Below the pieces are notes generated by a model. The model ran no database searches and had not been told where the DNA came from. It saw only the letters and a list, made by a program, of their open reading frames with translations. A stretch of DNA of 64,000 nucleotides from Camellia lanceoleosa. Its lineage: Eukaryota; Streptophyta; Magnoliopsida; Ericales; Theaceae. The position numbers were made by a program, and so were the translations under genes. The DNA is taken from assembly GCA_025200525.1 (NCBI GenBank), contig CM045768.1, forward strand, positions 53,817,177 to 53,881,176, in the 5' to 3' direction. Below, piece by piece: positions 1 to 11,262 of this stretch; position 1 is the stretch's first letter; each line of letters starts with the position of its first letter.

Positions 1-330
1 TCATCCTCCCACTGGTGCTTAGGATTCAATGGACGTCTATCTCCCAAGATACAACGATCAATGTCTTGCACTAGCAGCACTACTATTGCAAGCCTAGCGA
101 ACTTTGTTGTGCATGAACTCTCTTTATAGGAAAATTAAACTCAGGAAATATGAAGAATAAATACAAAGTGAAGAAGAATGGCAATTCACCCACCAAATTG
201 AAGTAAGGGAGATGGAATATATAGACTTCTATGTGATTCTTCAGAAAGGTTGTGACCCTTCGAAAGGACACACCCTTCCATCTCAAGAGACACAACCAAT
301 GGAGTAAATTTAAATTCAAATTTTCTATCA
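1..330 (-). mobile_element. LTR of a second Copia-type element, inverted, cut by the window edge
   Basis: Read on the minus strand, this begins with TGATAG just after a purine tract (TGTGGGGGAT, 331-341), as a 3' LTR should. Bases 1-120 on the minus strand match the end part of the plus-strand Copia LTR near 7520-7620; both contain a block with the core GGAGATAGACGTC or GGAAGATAGACGTC followed by a GCACC motif. The far end lies left of the window. The small ORF at 83-331 is an accident inside this LTR. Confidence 0.7.
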
Positions 331-1370
331 ATCCCCCACATGAATGAAATTTACGGAAAGGACATGCAACAACATGCAGACAAAGAGAGAATACATTATG
401 GAAATATCCTACATCGGGATAGGTAGCTTTCCGCTTTGAACCTTCCCTAGTAAAAGCCTATCGGACTTACTAGCTAATCAGTGGACGTGATGCCTGGAAT
501 TGTTTAGCCGTTTGTGTAAGCCAAGACAATAGAATTCACACAGAATATCTTCAAACACAGCTTAGTTCTCACGGTTGTGCCCGTTTTGGCCTTGGGCAAG
601 TCCTGGTGTTTCATGAGTGTTTTAGAAAATTTAGCCTTATCAATTCTCACAGAAGCGACTCCTTCACACTCATATAGGTGATCTTCATTTCAAGTCTCTT
701 AAATACTCCTCTTGAAAGATATCCCTCTATGTTTTTCAAGATATAAGTAATCATTAAAAGCATAACTTACCCTAAATCCCCTACATACAACACATGTTGC
801 AGATATCACTCTCATCATAGGAATGGATAGGAGTTAGACTCCTTTAGTGATTGCTGGCGAGCCATACATAACTTAGTTGTCCCTTTGAACTTAGTTCTTG
901 GGATCTCAAGTCATCTAAGTAGGGTTACCATTATGATGACTCTGATGCAATAGGCTTTAATCACATTCCCCTTGATAAACTTTTTCTCATTTGCTCTCTG
1001 GTCAAACTTTTTGTTTAGCGGCCACTATTTTTCCGTTTGACCTTCTCAGTTAGATATCATTGAGTAGTTAGTGAATCCATTATATTATTCTTAGACCATA
1101 TTCACTACTAAAAGCAAATGTCATATGGTGTTAAGTCTTTGATTACATCGAGACTTATCGTTACTCTATGTCACTCCCATTTAAATAATAAACATAGAGT
1201 TGTTCCTTAGGAGTTAATGAAACCATTGTTGCTTCTACTCCAACTTTGTCCTATATAAAGAATTGAGATTCTTTGTGGACCTATTATCAGAACTGTTACT
1301 TTGGTAAAATCCTCCAAACACCTCCACATTTTAAGCATTCTAAGGAAACTTAATTCCTCTTGTTGATGTA
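331..1370 (-). pseudogene. Inverted relic of a Copia 3' internal region (RNase H tail plus 3' untranslated region)
   Basis: The minus strand here matches the plus-strand Copia element between about 5880 and 6676. Shared blocks include the codons around the GKSRHIR motif of Copia RNase H (near 1150), the stretch ending GGAATxxGxxTTAAGCCTATT (near 955), the segment CAAGATC/CAAGAAC..TTCAAAGGGACAAC, and the 3' non-coding block with TTACACAAACGGCTxAACA. Many substitutions, indels and stops are present and no ORF survives. It is a truncated relative of the element to its right, lying tail to the window's left edge. The homology fades near 1340-1400, where it abuts the leader of the plus-strand element. 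Confidence 0.65.
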
Positions 1371-1399
1371 TAATTATACAAAATATTAATACACTCCCA

Positions 1400-2104
1400 C
1401 AATTCTAAGATAAATCAGAATATATCATTAATTGGCGTGCTTGAACTAAATAACAAGATGTAAACTGTTTTTGTGAATATAATCACAATACTAATTTGTC
1501 TAAAAACAATTAGACTTCATAACTTGCTTTTGCAGCACAAAGAAGAAATGAGTAAAACCGGTTATGGCCACAACACTTTTTCAAATAATATTCTGGTTGG
1601 AAAAATAAATAGTGATTATATGCTATTTGACAGATAGTAGTAATATACTGTCTATTTTCTTTGACAACTAGTAGTACGATACTGGTGTCATTAACAATTC
1701 ATAATATATTTTTGTAGAATTTTTTCAGAAATTAATTTTGGGTTTTAGAAATTATTTTTTGAGTTTTCATTAATTAAAATTCTGTTTTAGTATTTTAATT
1801 GTTGAAGTGTTACAGAAATTAATTTTCTGTGTGGAATTAATTTGGGTAAATAAAAATTTATTTTATTTCCAAATTAATTGAAAAATAAAAGTTATTTTCT
1901 TATTTCTTTTATTTTACAGAATTTAATTTCCTGTGTGGAATTAATTTGGTTGAATAAAATTTTATTTTATTTCTAAATTAATTGGAAAATAAAAGTTACA
2001 TTCTTATTTCTTTTATTTTTTACAAAATTTAATTATGTGAATTTGGTTTAATTTTCTGTGTAGTGTAAATTCTAATTATAATTTTTTTTTATAAATTAGA
2101 ACTG
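1400..2104 (+). other. Leader region of the plus-strand Copia element; 5' LTR absent
   Basis: This AT-rich DNA lies upstream of the gag start. None of it resembles the 3' LTR at 6677-7761, and no primer-binding site of the usual TGGTATCAGAGC kind was seen, so the 5' LTR and primer site appear to be lost. The downstream half carries the tandem repeat listed separately. Confidence 0.5.
1814..2030 (+). repeat. Tandem duplication, unit about 103 bp, in the Copia leader
   Basis: The block containing CTGTGTGGAATTAATTTGG is seen at 1828 and again at 1931, each followed by an AT-rich stretch with TTATTTTATTT and AAATAAAAGTTA. A weaker third start (TTTTCTGTGTAG) occurs near 2053. Confidence 0.75.
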
Positions 2105-5100
2105 ATGGCTATTGAAATTAATACCCAAACAAGTACTACTGTTATGGCTGCAATTGCACCGACCCCCTTTCCTGTTGTGTCAGTACTTGTAAATCATGGA
2201 GGGAAGCCAGAAAAGTTCTTAGGAACTGACTTTAAAAGATGGTAACAGAAAATGTTGTTCTATCTTACAACTCTGAACCTGGCTCGTTTCCTCTGTGAAT
2301 ATGCTCCTATCTTGAAAGAGGATGAAATCGACCGGCAAGTGGTTCCTGCGGTTGATGCTTGGAAACATGCTGATTTCCTTTGCAGGAACTACATCTTGAA
2401 TGGACTTGACAACACATTATACAACTTCTACAGTCCTATCAAGACAGCAAAGGAACTTTGGAAGTCTTTGGAGAAAAAATACAAAACGGAAGATGCCGAC
2501 TCAAAGAAATTTGTGATTAGCAGATTCCTAGATTTTGTAATGGTTGATTAAAAAACTGTAATCAGCCAAATTCAAGATTTCCAACTCATTCTGCATGACA
2601 TTCACGCAGAAAGCATGTCTCTCAGTGAATCCTTCCAAGTTGCAGCCTTAATTGAAAAATTACCAAAAGGCTGGAAGGAATTCAAGAACTACCTCAAACA
2701 CAAGCGCAAAGAAATTTCTATGGAAGAGTTAATTGTGCGTTTGAGAATTGAGGAGGACAACCGCAATTTTGAAAAGCGGGCTAGTAAGCATCCTATGAAG
2801 TCTAAGGCAAATGTGGTGAAACATGCTTCAAAAACCAAGAAACGAAAGCCCTCTGGAAAAAGTTCATCACAAGGCTCTAAAGGGGGGGAAAATAAAAAAT
2901 ACAAGTTTAATGGCAAATGTTACATCTGTAACAAAGAGGGACATCGGACGAAAGATTGCCGTAGCAAAGGCAAAAGCAAAAGAAGAACAAGCAAGAAGCC
3001 TGCTCAAGCCCATATGACCGAAGTGGACAATATTTCCAATGGTACAGATGATATCAATCTTTCTGCAGTTGTTTTCGAGGCAAATCTTGTCGGAAATTCT
3101 AAAAAATGGTGGGTGGACACTAGTGCTACTCGCCATATTTGTGCCGACAAAAAGATGTTTACATCTTATTCTACAGTGGATAATGGTGAACAACTTTTTA
3201 TGAGTAATTCCTCAACTTCCAAAGTTGAAAAACAAGGAAATATTGTACTTAAGATGACATCTGGAAAGGAACTCACTTTCAACAATGTGCTGCATGTACC
3301 GGACATTCGCAAGAATCTTGTTTCCGGATCTTTGTTGAGTAAAAATGGGCTTAGGCTAGTATTTAAGAGTGATAAATTTGTACTTACTAAGAATGGGATG
3401 TATGTAGAAAAATGTTACATGTCTAATGGCCTTTTTAAGTTAAATGTAATGACCGTTGTACCCTCAATTATTAATAATAATACATATTCTTTTTACTTGC
3501 TTGAGTCTTCAAATATATGGCATGGTAAACTAGGACATGTTAATTATGGATCTTTGCGTAAATTAATTAATATGGAATATTATTAACATTGATTCAAAAC
3601 ATAAATGTGAAATTTGCGTTGAGGCAAAATTATCTAAAACTTCTTTTCATTCAATTGAAAGAAGTACAGAACCACTTGAATTAATTCATAGTGACATTTT
3701 TGTTTTTAAATCAATTCAAACTAGAGGTGGGAAAAAATATTTTATCACTTTTATAGATGACTATACTAGATATAGTTATATTTATTTAATTCGAATCAAG
3801 GATGAAGCTTTGAAAACTTTCATTCAATATAAGAATGAAATTGAAAATCAACTTGGTAAGAAAATCAACAAAATAAGAAGTGATAGAGGTGGTGAATATG
3901 AATCACCTTTTGGTGAGTTTTGTAAAGAACATGGAATAATTCATCAAACCACCGCTCCTTACTTATCTCAGCAAAATGGAATTGCTGAAAGGAAAAATAG
4001 GACTTTAAAAGAAATGATGAATGTCATGTTAATAAGTTCTGGATTACCTCAGAACTTGTGGGGGGAAGCAATACTTTCTGCTAATTATATACTTAATAAA
4101 GTACCCTGAAAGAAAGTGAATTAAATACCTTATGAATTGTGGCATGGAAGAGTACCATCATACAAATACTTAAAAGTGTGGGGGTGTTTGGCTAAAGTGG
4201 CTATTCTTAGTCCTAAAAAGACTAAGATAGGTCCTAAGACCATTGATTACATTTTCATTAGTTATGCCAAGAATAGTAATGTATATCGGTTTTTGATTCA
4301 TAAATCAGAACATTCTGAAATGCATGTAAATACTATTGTTGAATCTCGGAATATATCTTTCTTTGAACATGTATTTTCAAATAAGACTGGACAAGAGACT
4401 AATAACAATAAAAGTTCTTATAATGTTATTACTAGTTAGGATCAAGAACAAGAGTTAGATCAAAATGAGGAAGAGGAACTTAGGCATAGTAAACGTGCTA
4501 GAACCTCAAAATCTTTTGGTCCAGATTTTCTAACATATTTGTTAGAAAATGAGCCTTTAATTTTTAAAGAGGTTATGTCCAGTCCTGAAGCTCCTTTATG
4601 AAAAGAAGCTGTCAACAATGAAGTTAAATCCATCTTGCAAAATCACACTTAGGAATTAGTAGACTTGCCACCAGGTTGTAAACCTCTTGGGTACAAGTGA
4701 ATTTTCAAAAGGAAAATGAAAGCGGATGGATCAATTGACAAATACAATGCAAGACTTATGGTTAAAGGTTTTAGACAAAAAAAAAAGTCTTGATTATTTT
4801 GACACATACTCACCGGTTACTAGAATAATATCCATTAGAATGTTAATTGCCATTGCATCTCTATACAATCTAGAAATTCATCAAATTGATGTGAAAATCG
4901 CTTTCTTAAATGGTGAGTTAAATGAAGAAATTTACATAGAACAACAAGACAGTTTTTCTGTTCCAGGAAAAAAAAAGAAAGTGTGTAAATTGGTTAAATC
5001 ATTATATGGTTTAAAACAAGCGCCAAAGTAATGGCATGAGAAATTTGACAAGACAATGATGTCAAATGGATTTAAAATTAATGAGTGTGACAAATGTGTT

Positions 5101-6093
5101 TATATTAAAAACACAGACAAAGGTTATGTCATTGTATGATTTTATGTAGATGATATGCTCATCATAGGTAGTAATAATGATATGATTAAAACTACTAAGA
5201 AAATGTTGAATAAACATTTTGACATGAAGGACATGGGCATTGCTGATGTAATTCTTGGTATGAAAATTACCAAAACATCAGAAGGATATGTTTTGTTACA
5301 ATCTCATTACATTGAGAAAATACTTAACAAATTCAGCAAAGATGATGATCATCTTCCTAGAACACCTGTAGATGTTAATTTGTATCTTTCAAAGTATGTA
5401 CAGGAAAGTATTTCTCAATTAGAGTATGCCCAAATTATTGAAAACTTAATGTACTTGATCAACTACACTCGCCCAGATATAGCTTATGCAGTAAGTAAAT
5501 TAAGTAGATATACAAGTAATCCGGGAGTAGAACACTAGAAAGCTATTATAAGGGTTCTAAGGTATCTTCGATTTACTCGTAATATTGGGCTAAATTATAC
5601 TAGATATCCAGTAGTACTTGAAGAATACTGTGATGCAAATTGGATATCGGATATAAGAGACTCAAAGTCCACCAGTGGGCATGTCTTTACTCTTGGTGGG
5701 GCGGCTGTATCTTGGAAGTCTTCCAAACAGACTTGTATTGCTAGGTCTACTATGGAATTAGAATTCATAGCTTTAGACAAAGCAGGGGAAGAGGCAGAAT
5801 GGCTTCGCCACTTCCTTGAAGATATTCCAATATGGCCAAAATCGGTGCCTGTTATATGTATACATTGCGATAGTCAATCAGCAATAGGTAGAGCACAGAG
5901 TCATATGTATGACGGTAAGTCTAGACACATTCGTCGTCAACATAACACCGTGAGACAACTACTCTCTAATGGAATTATTTCCATAGAATATGTTAAGTCT
6001 AAAGACAATATAGCGGATCCACTAACCAAAGGGTTAGTAAGAGAGTTAGTTGAGAATTCATCGAGGGGAATAGGACTTAAGCCTATTAAATAA
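2105..6093 (+). pseudogene. Ty1/Copia retrotransposon gag-pol polyprotein, disrupted
   Basis: Domains run in Copia order. Gag starts at ATG 2105; a CCHC zinc knuckle (CYICNKEGHRTKDC) lies near 2918. The protease site follows near 3110 (WWVDTSAT, where DSG or DTG is usual), then the GAG-pre-integrase motif WHGKLGH (near 3518). Integrase shows the D-D-E residues in [14 protein letters not shown] and GIAERKN. Reverse transcriptase has QIDVKIAFLNGEL and YVDDM (near 5145), and RNase H has YCDAN, HCDSQSA and GKSRHIRR. Integrase before RT marks Copia rather than Gypsy. The gene is dead: in-frame stops at 2243, 2549, 4107, 4437, 5029 and 5536 among others, a frameshift near 3575-3600, and another in an A-run near 4780. 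The lineage is uncertain; it resembles Tnt1/Tork-like elements. Confidence 0.92.
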
Positions 6094-6676
6094 GAGTTAC
6101 CACAATGGCAACCCAACCTAGTTGACTGGAGATCCCAAGATCTAGGTTCAAAGGGACAACCGAGTTGTGAATGACTCAGAAGGATCATTGGGGAGTCTAA
6201 CTCCTACCCATTTCTATGTTGAAATAGTGATGATTGCAGAGTTTTAGGTTAAGTAATACTTTTAATGATTTTTATATCTAGGTATACCTAGTGGAGTATG
6301 GTAGGATACTCTTCATAAGAATCACCTATGTGAGTGTGAACTGGGCTAGTTTTATGAGATTTGTGAAGGGCTACAATTCTCTAGAGCACTCATGAAAGAC
6401 CAGGTTGTTCAGGGCCAAAATGAACACAATAGTGAGAACTAAACTGTGTCTAGGGATATACTGTGTGAGTTCTATTGTCTTGGTTTACACAAACGGCTGA
6501 ACAGTTCAAGACATCATGTTCACTGGTTAGCTAGTAAATCCGATAGTGTCTCACAAGGGAAGGTTCAAAGCCAAAAGCTACCAATCCTTTGCAACATATT
6601 TCCAATTTTTGTACTCTCTATAATTAGATCATGTTGTTTCATTTTCTCTCCATCAAATTCCATTCATATGGGGGAT
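6094..6676 (+). other. Copia 3' non-coding region ending in a polypurine tract
   Basis: About 580 bp separate the RNase H stop from the LTR. It contains no ORF of its own but is shared with the inverted relic at 331-950, so it is a regular part of this element family. The final TATGGGGGAT (6667-6676) abuts the LTR and is the presumed polypurine tract that primes plus-strand DNA synthesis. Confidence 0.7.
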
Positions 6677-7761
6677 TGTTGGAAAAATTGGTTTAAAGGC
6701 TTATTTTGGGCCATCTTTGAGCCCAAAATTGAGTGGACCCTGAACGTCTTTTGGGGCAGGTCCGAAGAGGTGAAGTGTTCATTGCCGCGTGGCAAGACAC
6801 ACGGTGAAGACGGTTCGTCAAAACCATTTATGAGTGAATGGGAATATGACGTCGTTTTCAGATTCGTGGAATAAGAAATTTAAGGAAGTAAATGTAGGTT
6901 TTTTTTTTAAAGGGTTGTCCCACATTGAAACTTTAAGAGAGTTTTGTTGAGTATATAAGCTCTAGCCTACAACACTTGGATTAGGCCCCAAGGGGCACCC
7001 CAAGTTTGTAGAAGGGGGGAGTTATGGACAAAGTGAACCTTAGCCCAAACCACCACACACGCCAGTGCGTCTTGCCGCCATCACCCCCGGGCGTGTATTT
7101 AAGTCGGTTCTTGTATTAATTTTTTGGACAAAATTCTTTTGAATTTTTTCAAAAAAATTATTGCGGGAAAAATTAATTTAAAATTTGAATTTGAATTCAA
7201 ATTTAATGTCCAATAATTGTTACTTCTAAAATCGCTGCACAATTTCAAATCGTCTGAAGGTTATAGTCAAACAAAGGCAAGATAGTGTTTGTATTTCAAA
7301 CTGAATCTGTTCAGTTTAAATATTGCATCTGTTCACTTCCTTGGTACCTGTTTGGGTCAAACTTTTTTTGCCTATAAATACCAACATTCTAGCAGTATTT
7401 AGGGATCCGAAAATCAGTCTGTAAAATCCCATCTTTGCTGTCCAGATTTTATTTTGTGCATTATTCTTCATTTTAGTTTTAGAATAAACATTTAGAGAGT
7501 TAGAATACAGGTTTGGTTCGCCGAACAATTTGTTTTGGAGTGCTACTACAAATTGGTTAATATCATTGTATCTTGGAAGATAGACGTCACTCAATCGTAA
7601 GCACCGTAATGGGGCGAATCTATCTTAAGGACAGAGTGTCACACATTCGACTTGGTCTTTGAATTTTTAATTCAGTTCAATAAATAAATTTGGTACGTTA
7701 TTTATTTATTTGTTTGACTTTGTTTCAATTTATTTTATTTACACAGAAGATTGTTCCAACA
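6677..7761 (+). mobile_element. 3' LTR of the Copia element (about 1085 bp)
   Basis: It starts TGTTGG directly after the polypurine tract and ends CCAACA at 7756-7761, giving the short inverted termini TG..CA expected of an LTR. Two TATA-like boxes are present (TATATAAG 6952-6959 and TATAAATA near 7373-7380). The block near 7565-7605 matches the inverted LTR at the window start. The ORF at 6446-6874 runs across the internal/LTR boundary and is not a gene. No target duplication can be tested because the 5' LTR is missing. Confidence 0.8.
6952..6959 (+). promoter_or_regulatory. TATA-like box in the Copia LTR
   Basis: The sequence TATATAAG lies 275 bp into the LTR. A second candidate, TATAAATA, lies at about 7373. 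Which one is used cannot be told. Confidence 0.4.
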
Positions 7762-7773
7762 GATACGCGATGT

Positions 7774-7804
<31 letters not shown>

Positions 7805-8469
7805 GATGGAGGGACGGAGAGCTCTGGCTTGTGTGTGTTTATGTGTGTGTGAGAGTTGAGAACAATGTTGAGGAGCCAGAAATTGCCCGTCGAAAATTGC
7901 CTCTGTCTCTCTCTCTCTGTCTCTCTCTCTCAAGTGAATAGTGCTGAGAACAAGGCTTATATAATGGGTTTTTTGTAATAGTTGAAATATCTGAGGGGCA
8001 TTTAAGTCATTACACGCCTTAAGGATGGGTTGCGCGCATAAAACAGTTTTCAAAAGTATTTCCCAGGCCACTTAACAAATTGTGAGTGAAATGGCTTAAG
8101 TTAAGCTATAATCCATCCCTTATAATTTTTACCAAACACTCTACCATGACTTATTTTAAGTTATAAATTGATTTAAGATGCAAATAAGTTTTACCAAACA
8201 CCCACAAAATGCATTTTAAATAAATTTTAAAGGTACATTTATAATTTAAATAATATTTGATCTATTAAATTTTGCTTCATCCAAATTAATGATAAGGTAT
8301 TCATTTGGACAATATAAATATAAATGTCTTACGTATAAAATATTTGTTCAAAACAATTTCAGAATAGCAAAATTGGATAGATGTAGCCATAGTAATTTGT
8401 CTACACATTTATTTATTTATTTTGGGACGGGCTTCCCTTGGATTTGTGATCAAATTAAAACATATTGTT
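7762..8469. other. Intergenic stretch with GA and CT microsatellites
   Basis: It contains a (GA)n tract at about 7774-7801 and a (CT)n tract at about 7902-7932, close enough to pair as a hairpin. The overlapping ORFs on both strands here are translations of these repeats. Otherwise it is AT-rich with no gene seen. Confidence 0.6.
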
Positions 8470-8765
8470 AGGCTCATGGAGACCTACTATTGGGTTTGTT
8501 TGATAATCTGAATCGTTTAATATGTAAAATTTATCAAGTATTATATACTTATAAAAAATTACGTTGATCGAATATTGATAATTATATGATCAAATCAGTT
8601 TTGTATAAAAAAAAAATAGATGGTAAAAAATAAGCTATTGACAGAAATCTGATCTGATGAGATAACTATCGATATCTAATTAATATAATTTTTTACAGAC
8701 ATATAATACTTAGTAAATTTTACATATTGAACCATTCAAATTATCAAAATAAAATCACTTTGAAT
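8470..8765. repeat. Foldback MITE, family A copy 1
   Basis: A long imperfect palindrome. The left arm contains TTTGATAATCTGAATCGTTTA and the right arm its complement, TTGAACCATTCAAATTATCAAA. Inner arms share the reverse-complementary TCGATATCTAATTAATAT type sequence. Clear relatives lie at 58585-58840 and 60770-61066. Boundaries are approximate. Confidence 0.7.
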
Positions 8766-8845
8766 GAAAGCCAGCTTTTTTTTTTCTTGCATGTGGTGAC
8801 TGTTTGTTTTGGGAGAGGAAGCAGAGGCGACTATACTTGCTGTTA

Positions 8846-9113
8846 GGGGTTGTTTGGAGTGTCTTAAATGAGTGTACTTTTTGTTTTTTTAGACTAAAAA
8901 ATTGAGGTTGAAAATATAAATATTTGAGTTAACTTTTTGACTTTTTATGAAAAAATGTGTAATAAAAAATTGTAAAAATTGATTTGTAGTGAAAAATTCA
9001 AATCGGGAGTTGTGCAGTCGTAATTGTTAACTTTTGATGAATAGTGTTAATTTTTTAATTTTTTAAATAATTTTTTGACTTTTTGACTTTTTTACAAGTT
9101 TTCAGACTTGGCC
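8846..9113. repeat. Probable short TIR element with TTA target duplication
   Basis: TTA flanks both sides (8843-8845 and 9114-9116). The ends are GGGGTTGTTTGGAGTG at the left and AGACTTGGCC at the right, only loosely complementary. The AT-rich interior is full of TTTTTGACTTTTT, a composition shared with other GTTTGG-type MITEs in this window. Confidence 0.4.
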
Positions 9114-9206
9114 TTAGTTGGGGGAATAAAGTTGGAGGACACGTGGTGGTTTTAGACGGCGAGTACAGGTTTAAAAAGAAGCGTAACGAGTGGGAATGCG
9201 TTGGGG

Positions 9207-9963
9207 GGGTGGCTCTATTTACACACCATATTTTATCTCAAAACACACCATTATTTATAATTTTTTAATTATAATTTTATCCTTCAATTAAATATCCAAA
9301 TTGCCCTCATCTCTATTCCATCTCCTCCATCTGCAAATCCTAAAGAAATCCTTACCGGCGATCACATCATGTGACGTCTCGCCGGAAACACCGGTCGATC
9401 GCCGACCTCAATGGAACACTCCTCATCGCCAGCCTCCTCTTCCTTTACTTCATGTTCGCCGCCATAGAAGCGGTAGTCTCCTCCGATGGCTTGTTCTCCT
9501 CCTCTCCTTCCTCTCATTGCAATCGCATACATCTTCGTCTCCAAGCCTCGCGATTCCTGTGCTCATCTTCATCTCTTCTAACTCCAGATTCGTGACATCG
9601 AGCTGTTCTTCTTTGTCTTCGAAGTTCTACTTAGAGGGAGGGAGAGAGAGAGAGCTCTAGGGTTTCCAGATTTAGACAATGAAGAAGAAGATAGAAGATG
9701 GGCCAGAGAAGGGTGACAGAGGGGGAGGGGTGGGGGTCAGTGGCCGACGGCTGGTGATGGGTAAGGGTTTGAGTTTGAGTTTGGGTTAGGGTTAGGGTTA
9801 GGGTTTGGGTTAGGTTTAGTTGGAGAAGATGAGGGTAATTTGGTATTATTGAAAAATTAGTAGTTTGTATTGAGACAAAATTAAAAATTTTAATTTGTAT
9901 ATGGTGTGAACTGTACAAGTGGTGTGTCTTGAGATAAAAAGTGGTGTGTAAATAGAGTCACCC
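9207..9963. mobile_element. Mutator-like TIR element (757 bp), Pack-MULE candidate
   Basis: The termini are GGGTGGCTCTATTTACACACC and its near-complement GGTGTGTAAATAGAGTCACCC. The inverted repeat is strong over about 45 bp and traceable with gaps to about 110-140 bp (CAAATTGCCCTCATC against the complement of GATGAGGGTAATTTG). It is flanked by a perfect 9-bp duplication, GCGTTGGGG (9198-9206 and 9964-9972), the length typical of Mutator elements. It has no transposase. The interior (9300-9775) is GC-rich and gene-like, unlike the AT-rich surroundings. One frame from 9371 encodes a hydrophobic segment, LLIASLLFLYFMFAAIEAVV, which could be a membrane span. I do not recognise the source gene. 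The TCTAGGGTTT motif near 9655 resembles a plant 5' leader. Confidence 0.8.
9783..9820 (+). repeat. Telomere-like GGGTTA/GGGTTT repeat inside the TIR element
   Basis: Several units of GGGTTA and GGGTTT occur in a row (plant telomeres are TTTAGGG). The tract is short and degenerate and lies between the gene-like interior and the right inverted repeat, so it is probably a microsatellite rather than a relic of a chromosome end. Confidence 0.5.
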
Positions 9964-10738
9964 GCGTTGGGGGCGTTTTAAAATCATGGGGCCCAGGGAA
10001 AATATGCTTTGACGGTTGCTGTTATGGACAAATAATGGCGCGCCGAAATCTCAACTGAAATACAATGACTGCTGTTATTTATTATATTGCTACTATTATT
10101 ACTTTATAAATTATTTTTAATTTTTTTTTAATTATAATAATAATTTCCAATAAAATTATTATAAAAGCTATCATACACCCATTTTACAATAAAACTTATA
10201 CACCTATTATATTATGAATTAAAGTTTATAAGAACACCTACTTCTATCACCACTTATTCATCTTTCTCAAATCTTACCTTTAAAATTTACTCATTCTCAA
10301 AACTTTAAAATCCTTTAGCGGCAATATTTCGGCGGTAACAATGGTAACCATTTAATTACCTACACTTTTCCGGCTATGACAATGAGTAAAAATTTTTCTG
10401 ACAACCATTACTCCATAAGACCAGATAAATACAACAATAAAAACTTAAAAAATGTTCATAACTTTAATATTGTTTTTAGCTTAGAGGAGATTAACCTTAT
10501 AAGGGTAAGTTTCTTTAAAAAAAATGATAAAAATAATAAAATATGTTCGTCATTTTTTTCGACTTGAACCCCCAAACATATAACCAAAATTTTGGAACAC
10601 AGGCGTAAATATTGTTTATTTGTTCGGGAACCGGTAACCGAACATTGATTTTGAACTTTTTGTGATCTAAGATGAATCTAGAATGAAGAAAACTCGAAGA
10701 ACTAAACCGTTTTAAAAACTGGGAATCGAAGATTTTAA
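9964..10738. other. AT-rich intergenic stretch
   Basis: Only short low-complexity ORFs are seen (for example 10376-10567). No family could be assigned. Confidence 0.5.
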
Positions 10739-11262
10739 CCTGCGTTTGGTTGTGTTTTGTAAATGTGATTTGAGAGTATGAGTTGTATTTTGAGTTTGTG
10801 TTGTAGAATTATTATTTGAGTGTAGAAAATTTATTTGGTAAAGAGTTTTGAAAATAGTTTTGGAAAACAGGTTTGATTTGAGTGGGAAATTATTGATGTG
10901 ACATTTGATATATGATACAAAAATTTACAACTCATAACTAAACATACAACTCAAAATTATTTTAAAGTACATAAAAAATTTAAAAATATTTTGAAAATAT
11001 TTTTCCCAATTATATAAGTCAATTGAGAAAAAAAAAAAATTGTATTCAGAGGACATCCGGGTGGACATCCCCTACGACATCCGGGCAGACGACCCATGGG
11101 ACATCCAGGTGGTCTTCCCCGTTTGCAAAATTTTCCCAAAACAACGGCTGATGCATAGAACTCTTTGCAGAGCTCGTGAAAATTGTTTTCAAAACCATAA
11201 CCAAACATCATACTCAAACACACGCGTAGAAAATTAATTACAAATCACAACCAAACAGAGCC
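10739..11262. repeat. Non-autonomous TIR element, family B copy 1
   Basis: The left end, CCTGCGTTTGGTTGTG, pairs with the right end, CACAACCAAACAGAGCC. TTAA flanks both sides (10735-10738 and 11263-11266), which fits a PIF/Harbinger-like TTA/TAA target. The AT-rich arms enclose a GC-rich core (11045-11125) with repeated GACATCCGGGTGG-like words. A relative lies at 16731-17195. ORFs over the core are not genes. Confidence 0.65.
11045..11125 (+). repeat. Short internal repeat with GACATCC units
   Basis: GACATCCGGGTGG, GACATCCCCTAC, GACATCCGGGCAG, GACGACCCATGG and GACATCCAGGTGG follow one another with a spacing of about 12-16 bp. One such unit (GACATCCAGGTGG) and related words recur in the other copy of the element near 17065. 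Confidence 0.6.

Noticed and set aside
6446..6874. 142-codon plus-strand ORF
   Set aside because: It crosses the boundary between the Copia internal region and its 3' LTR, so it cannot be an independent gene.
7690..8071. Overlapping ORFs of 83 and 110 codons on both strands
   Set aside because: They are translations of (GA)n and (CT)n tracts (RERERER, SLSLSLS) with no other signal.
9783..9820. Telomere-like repeat as evidence of an old chromosome end
   Set aside because: Only a few degenerate units, enclosed within a bounded Mutator-like element.
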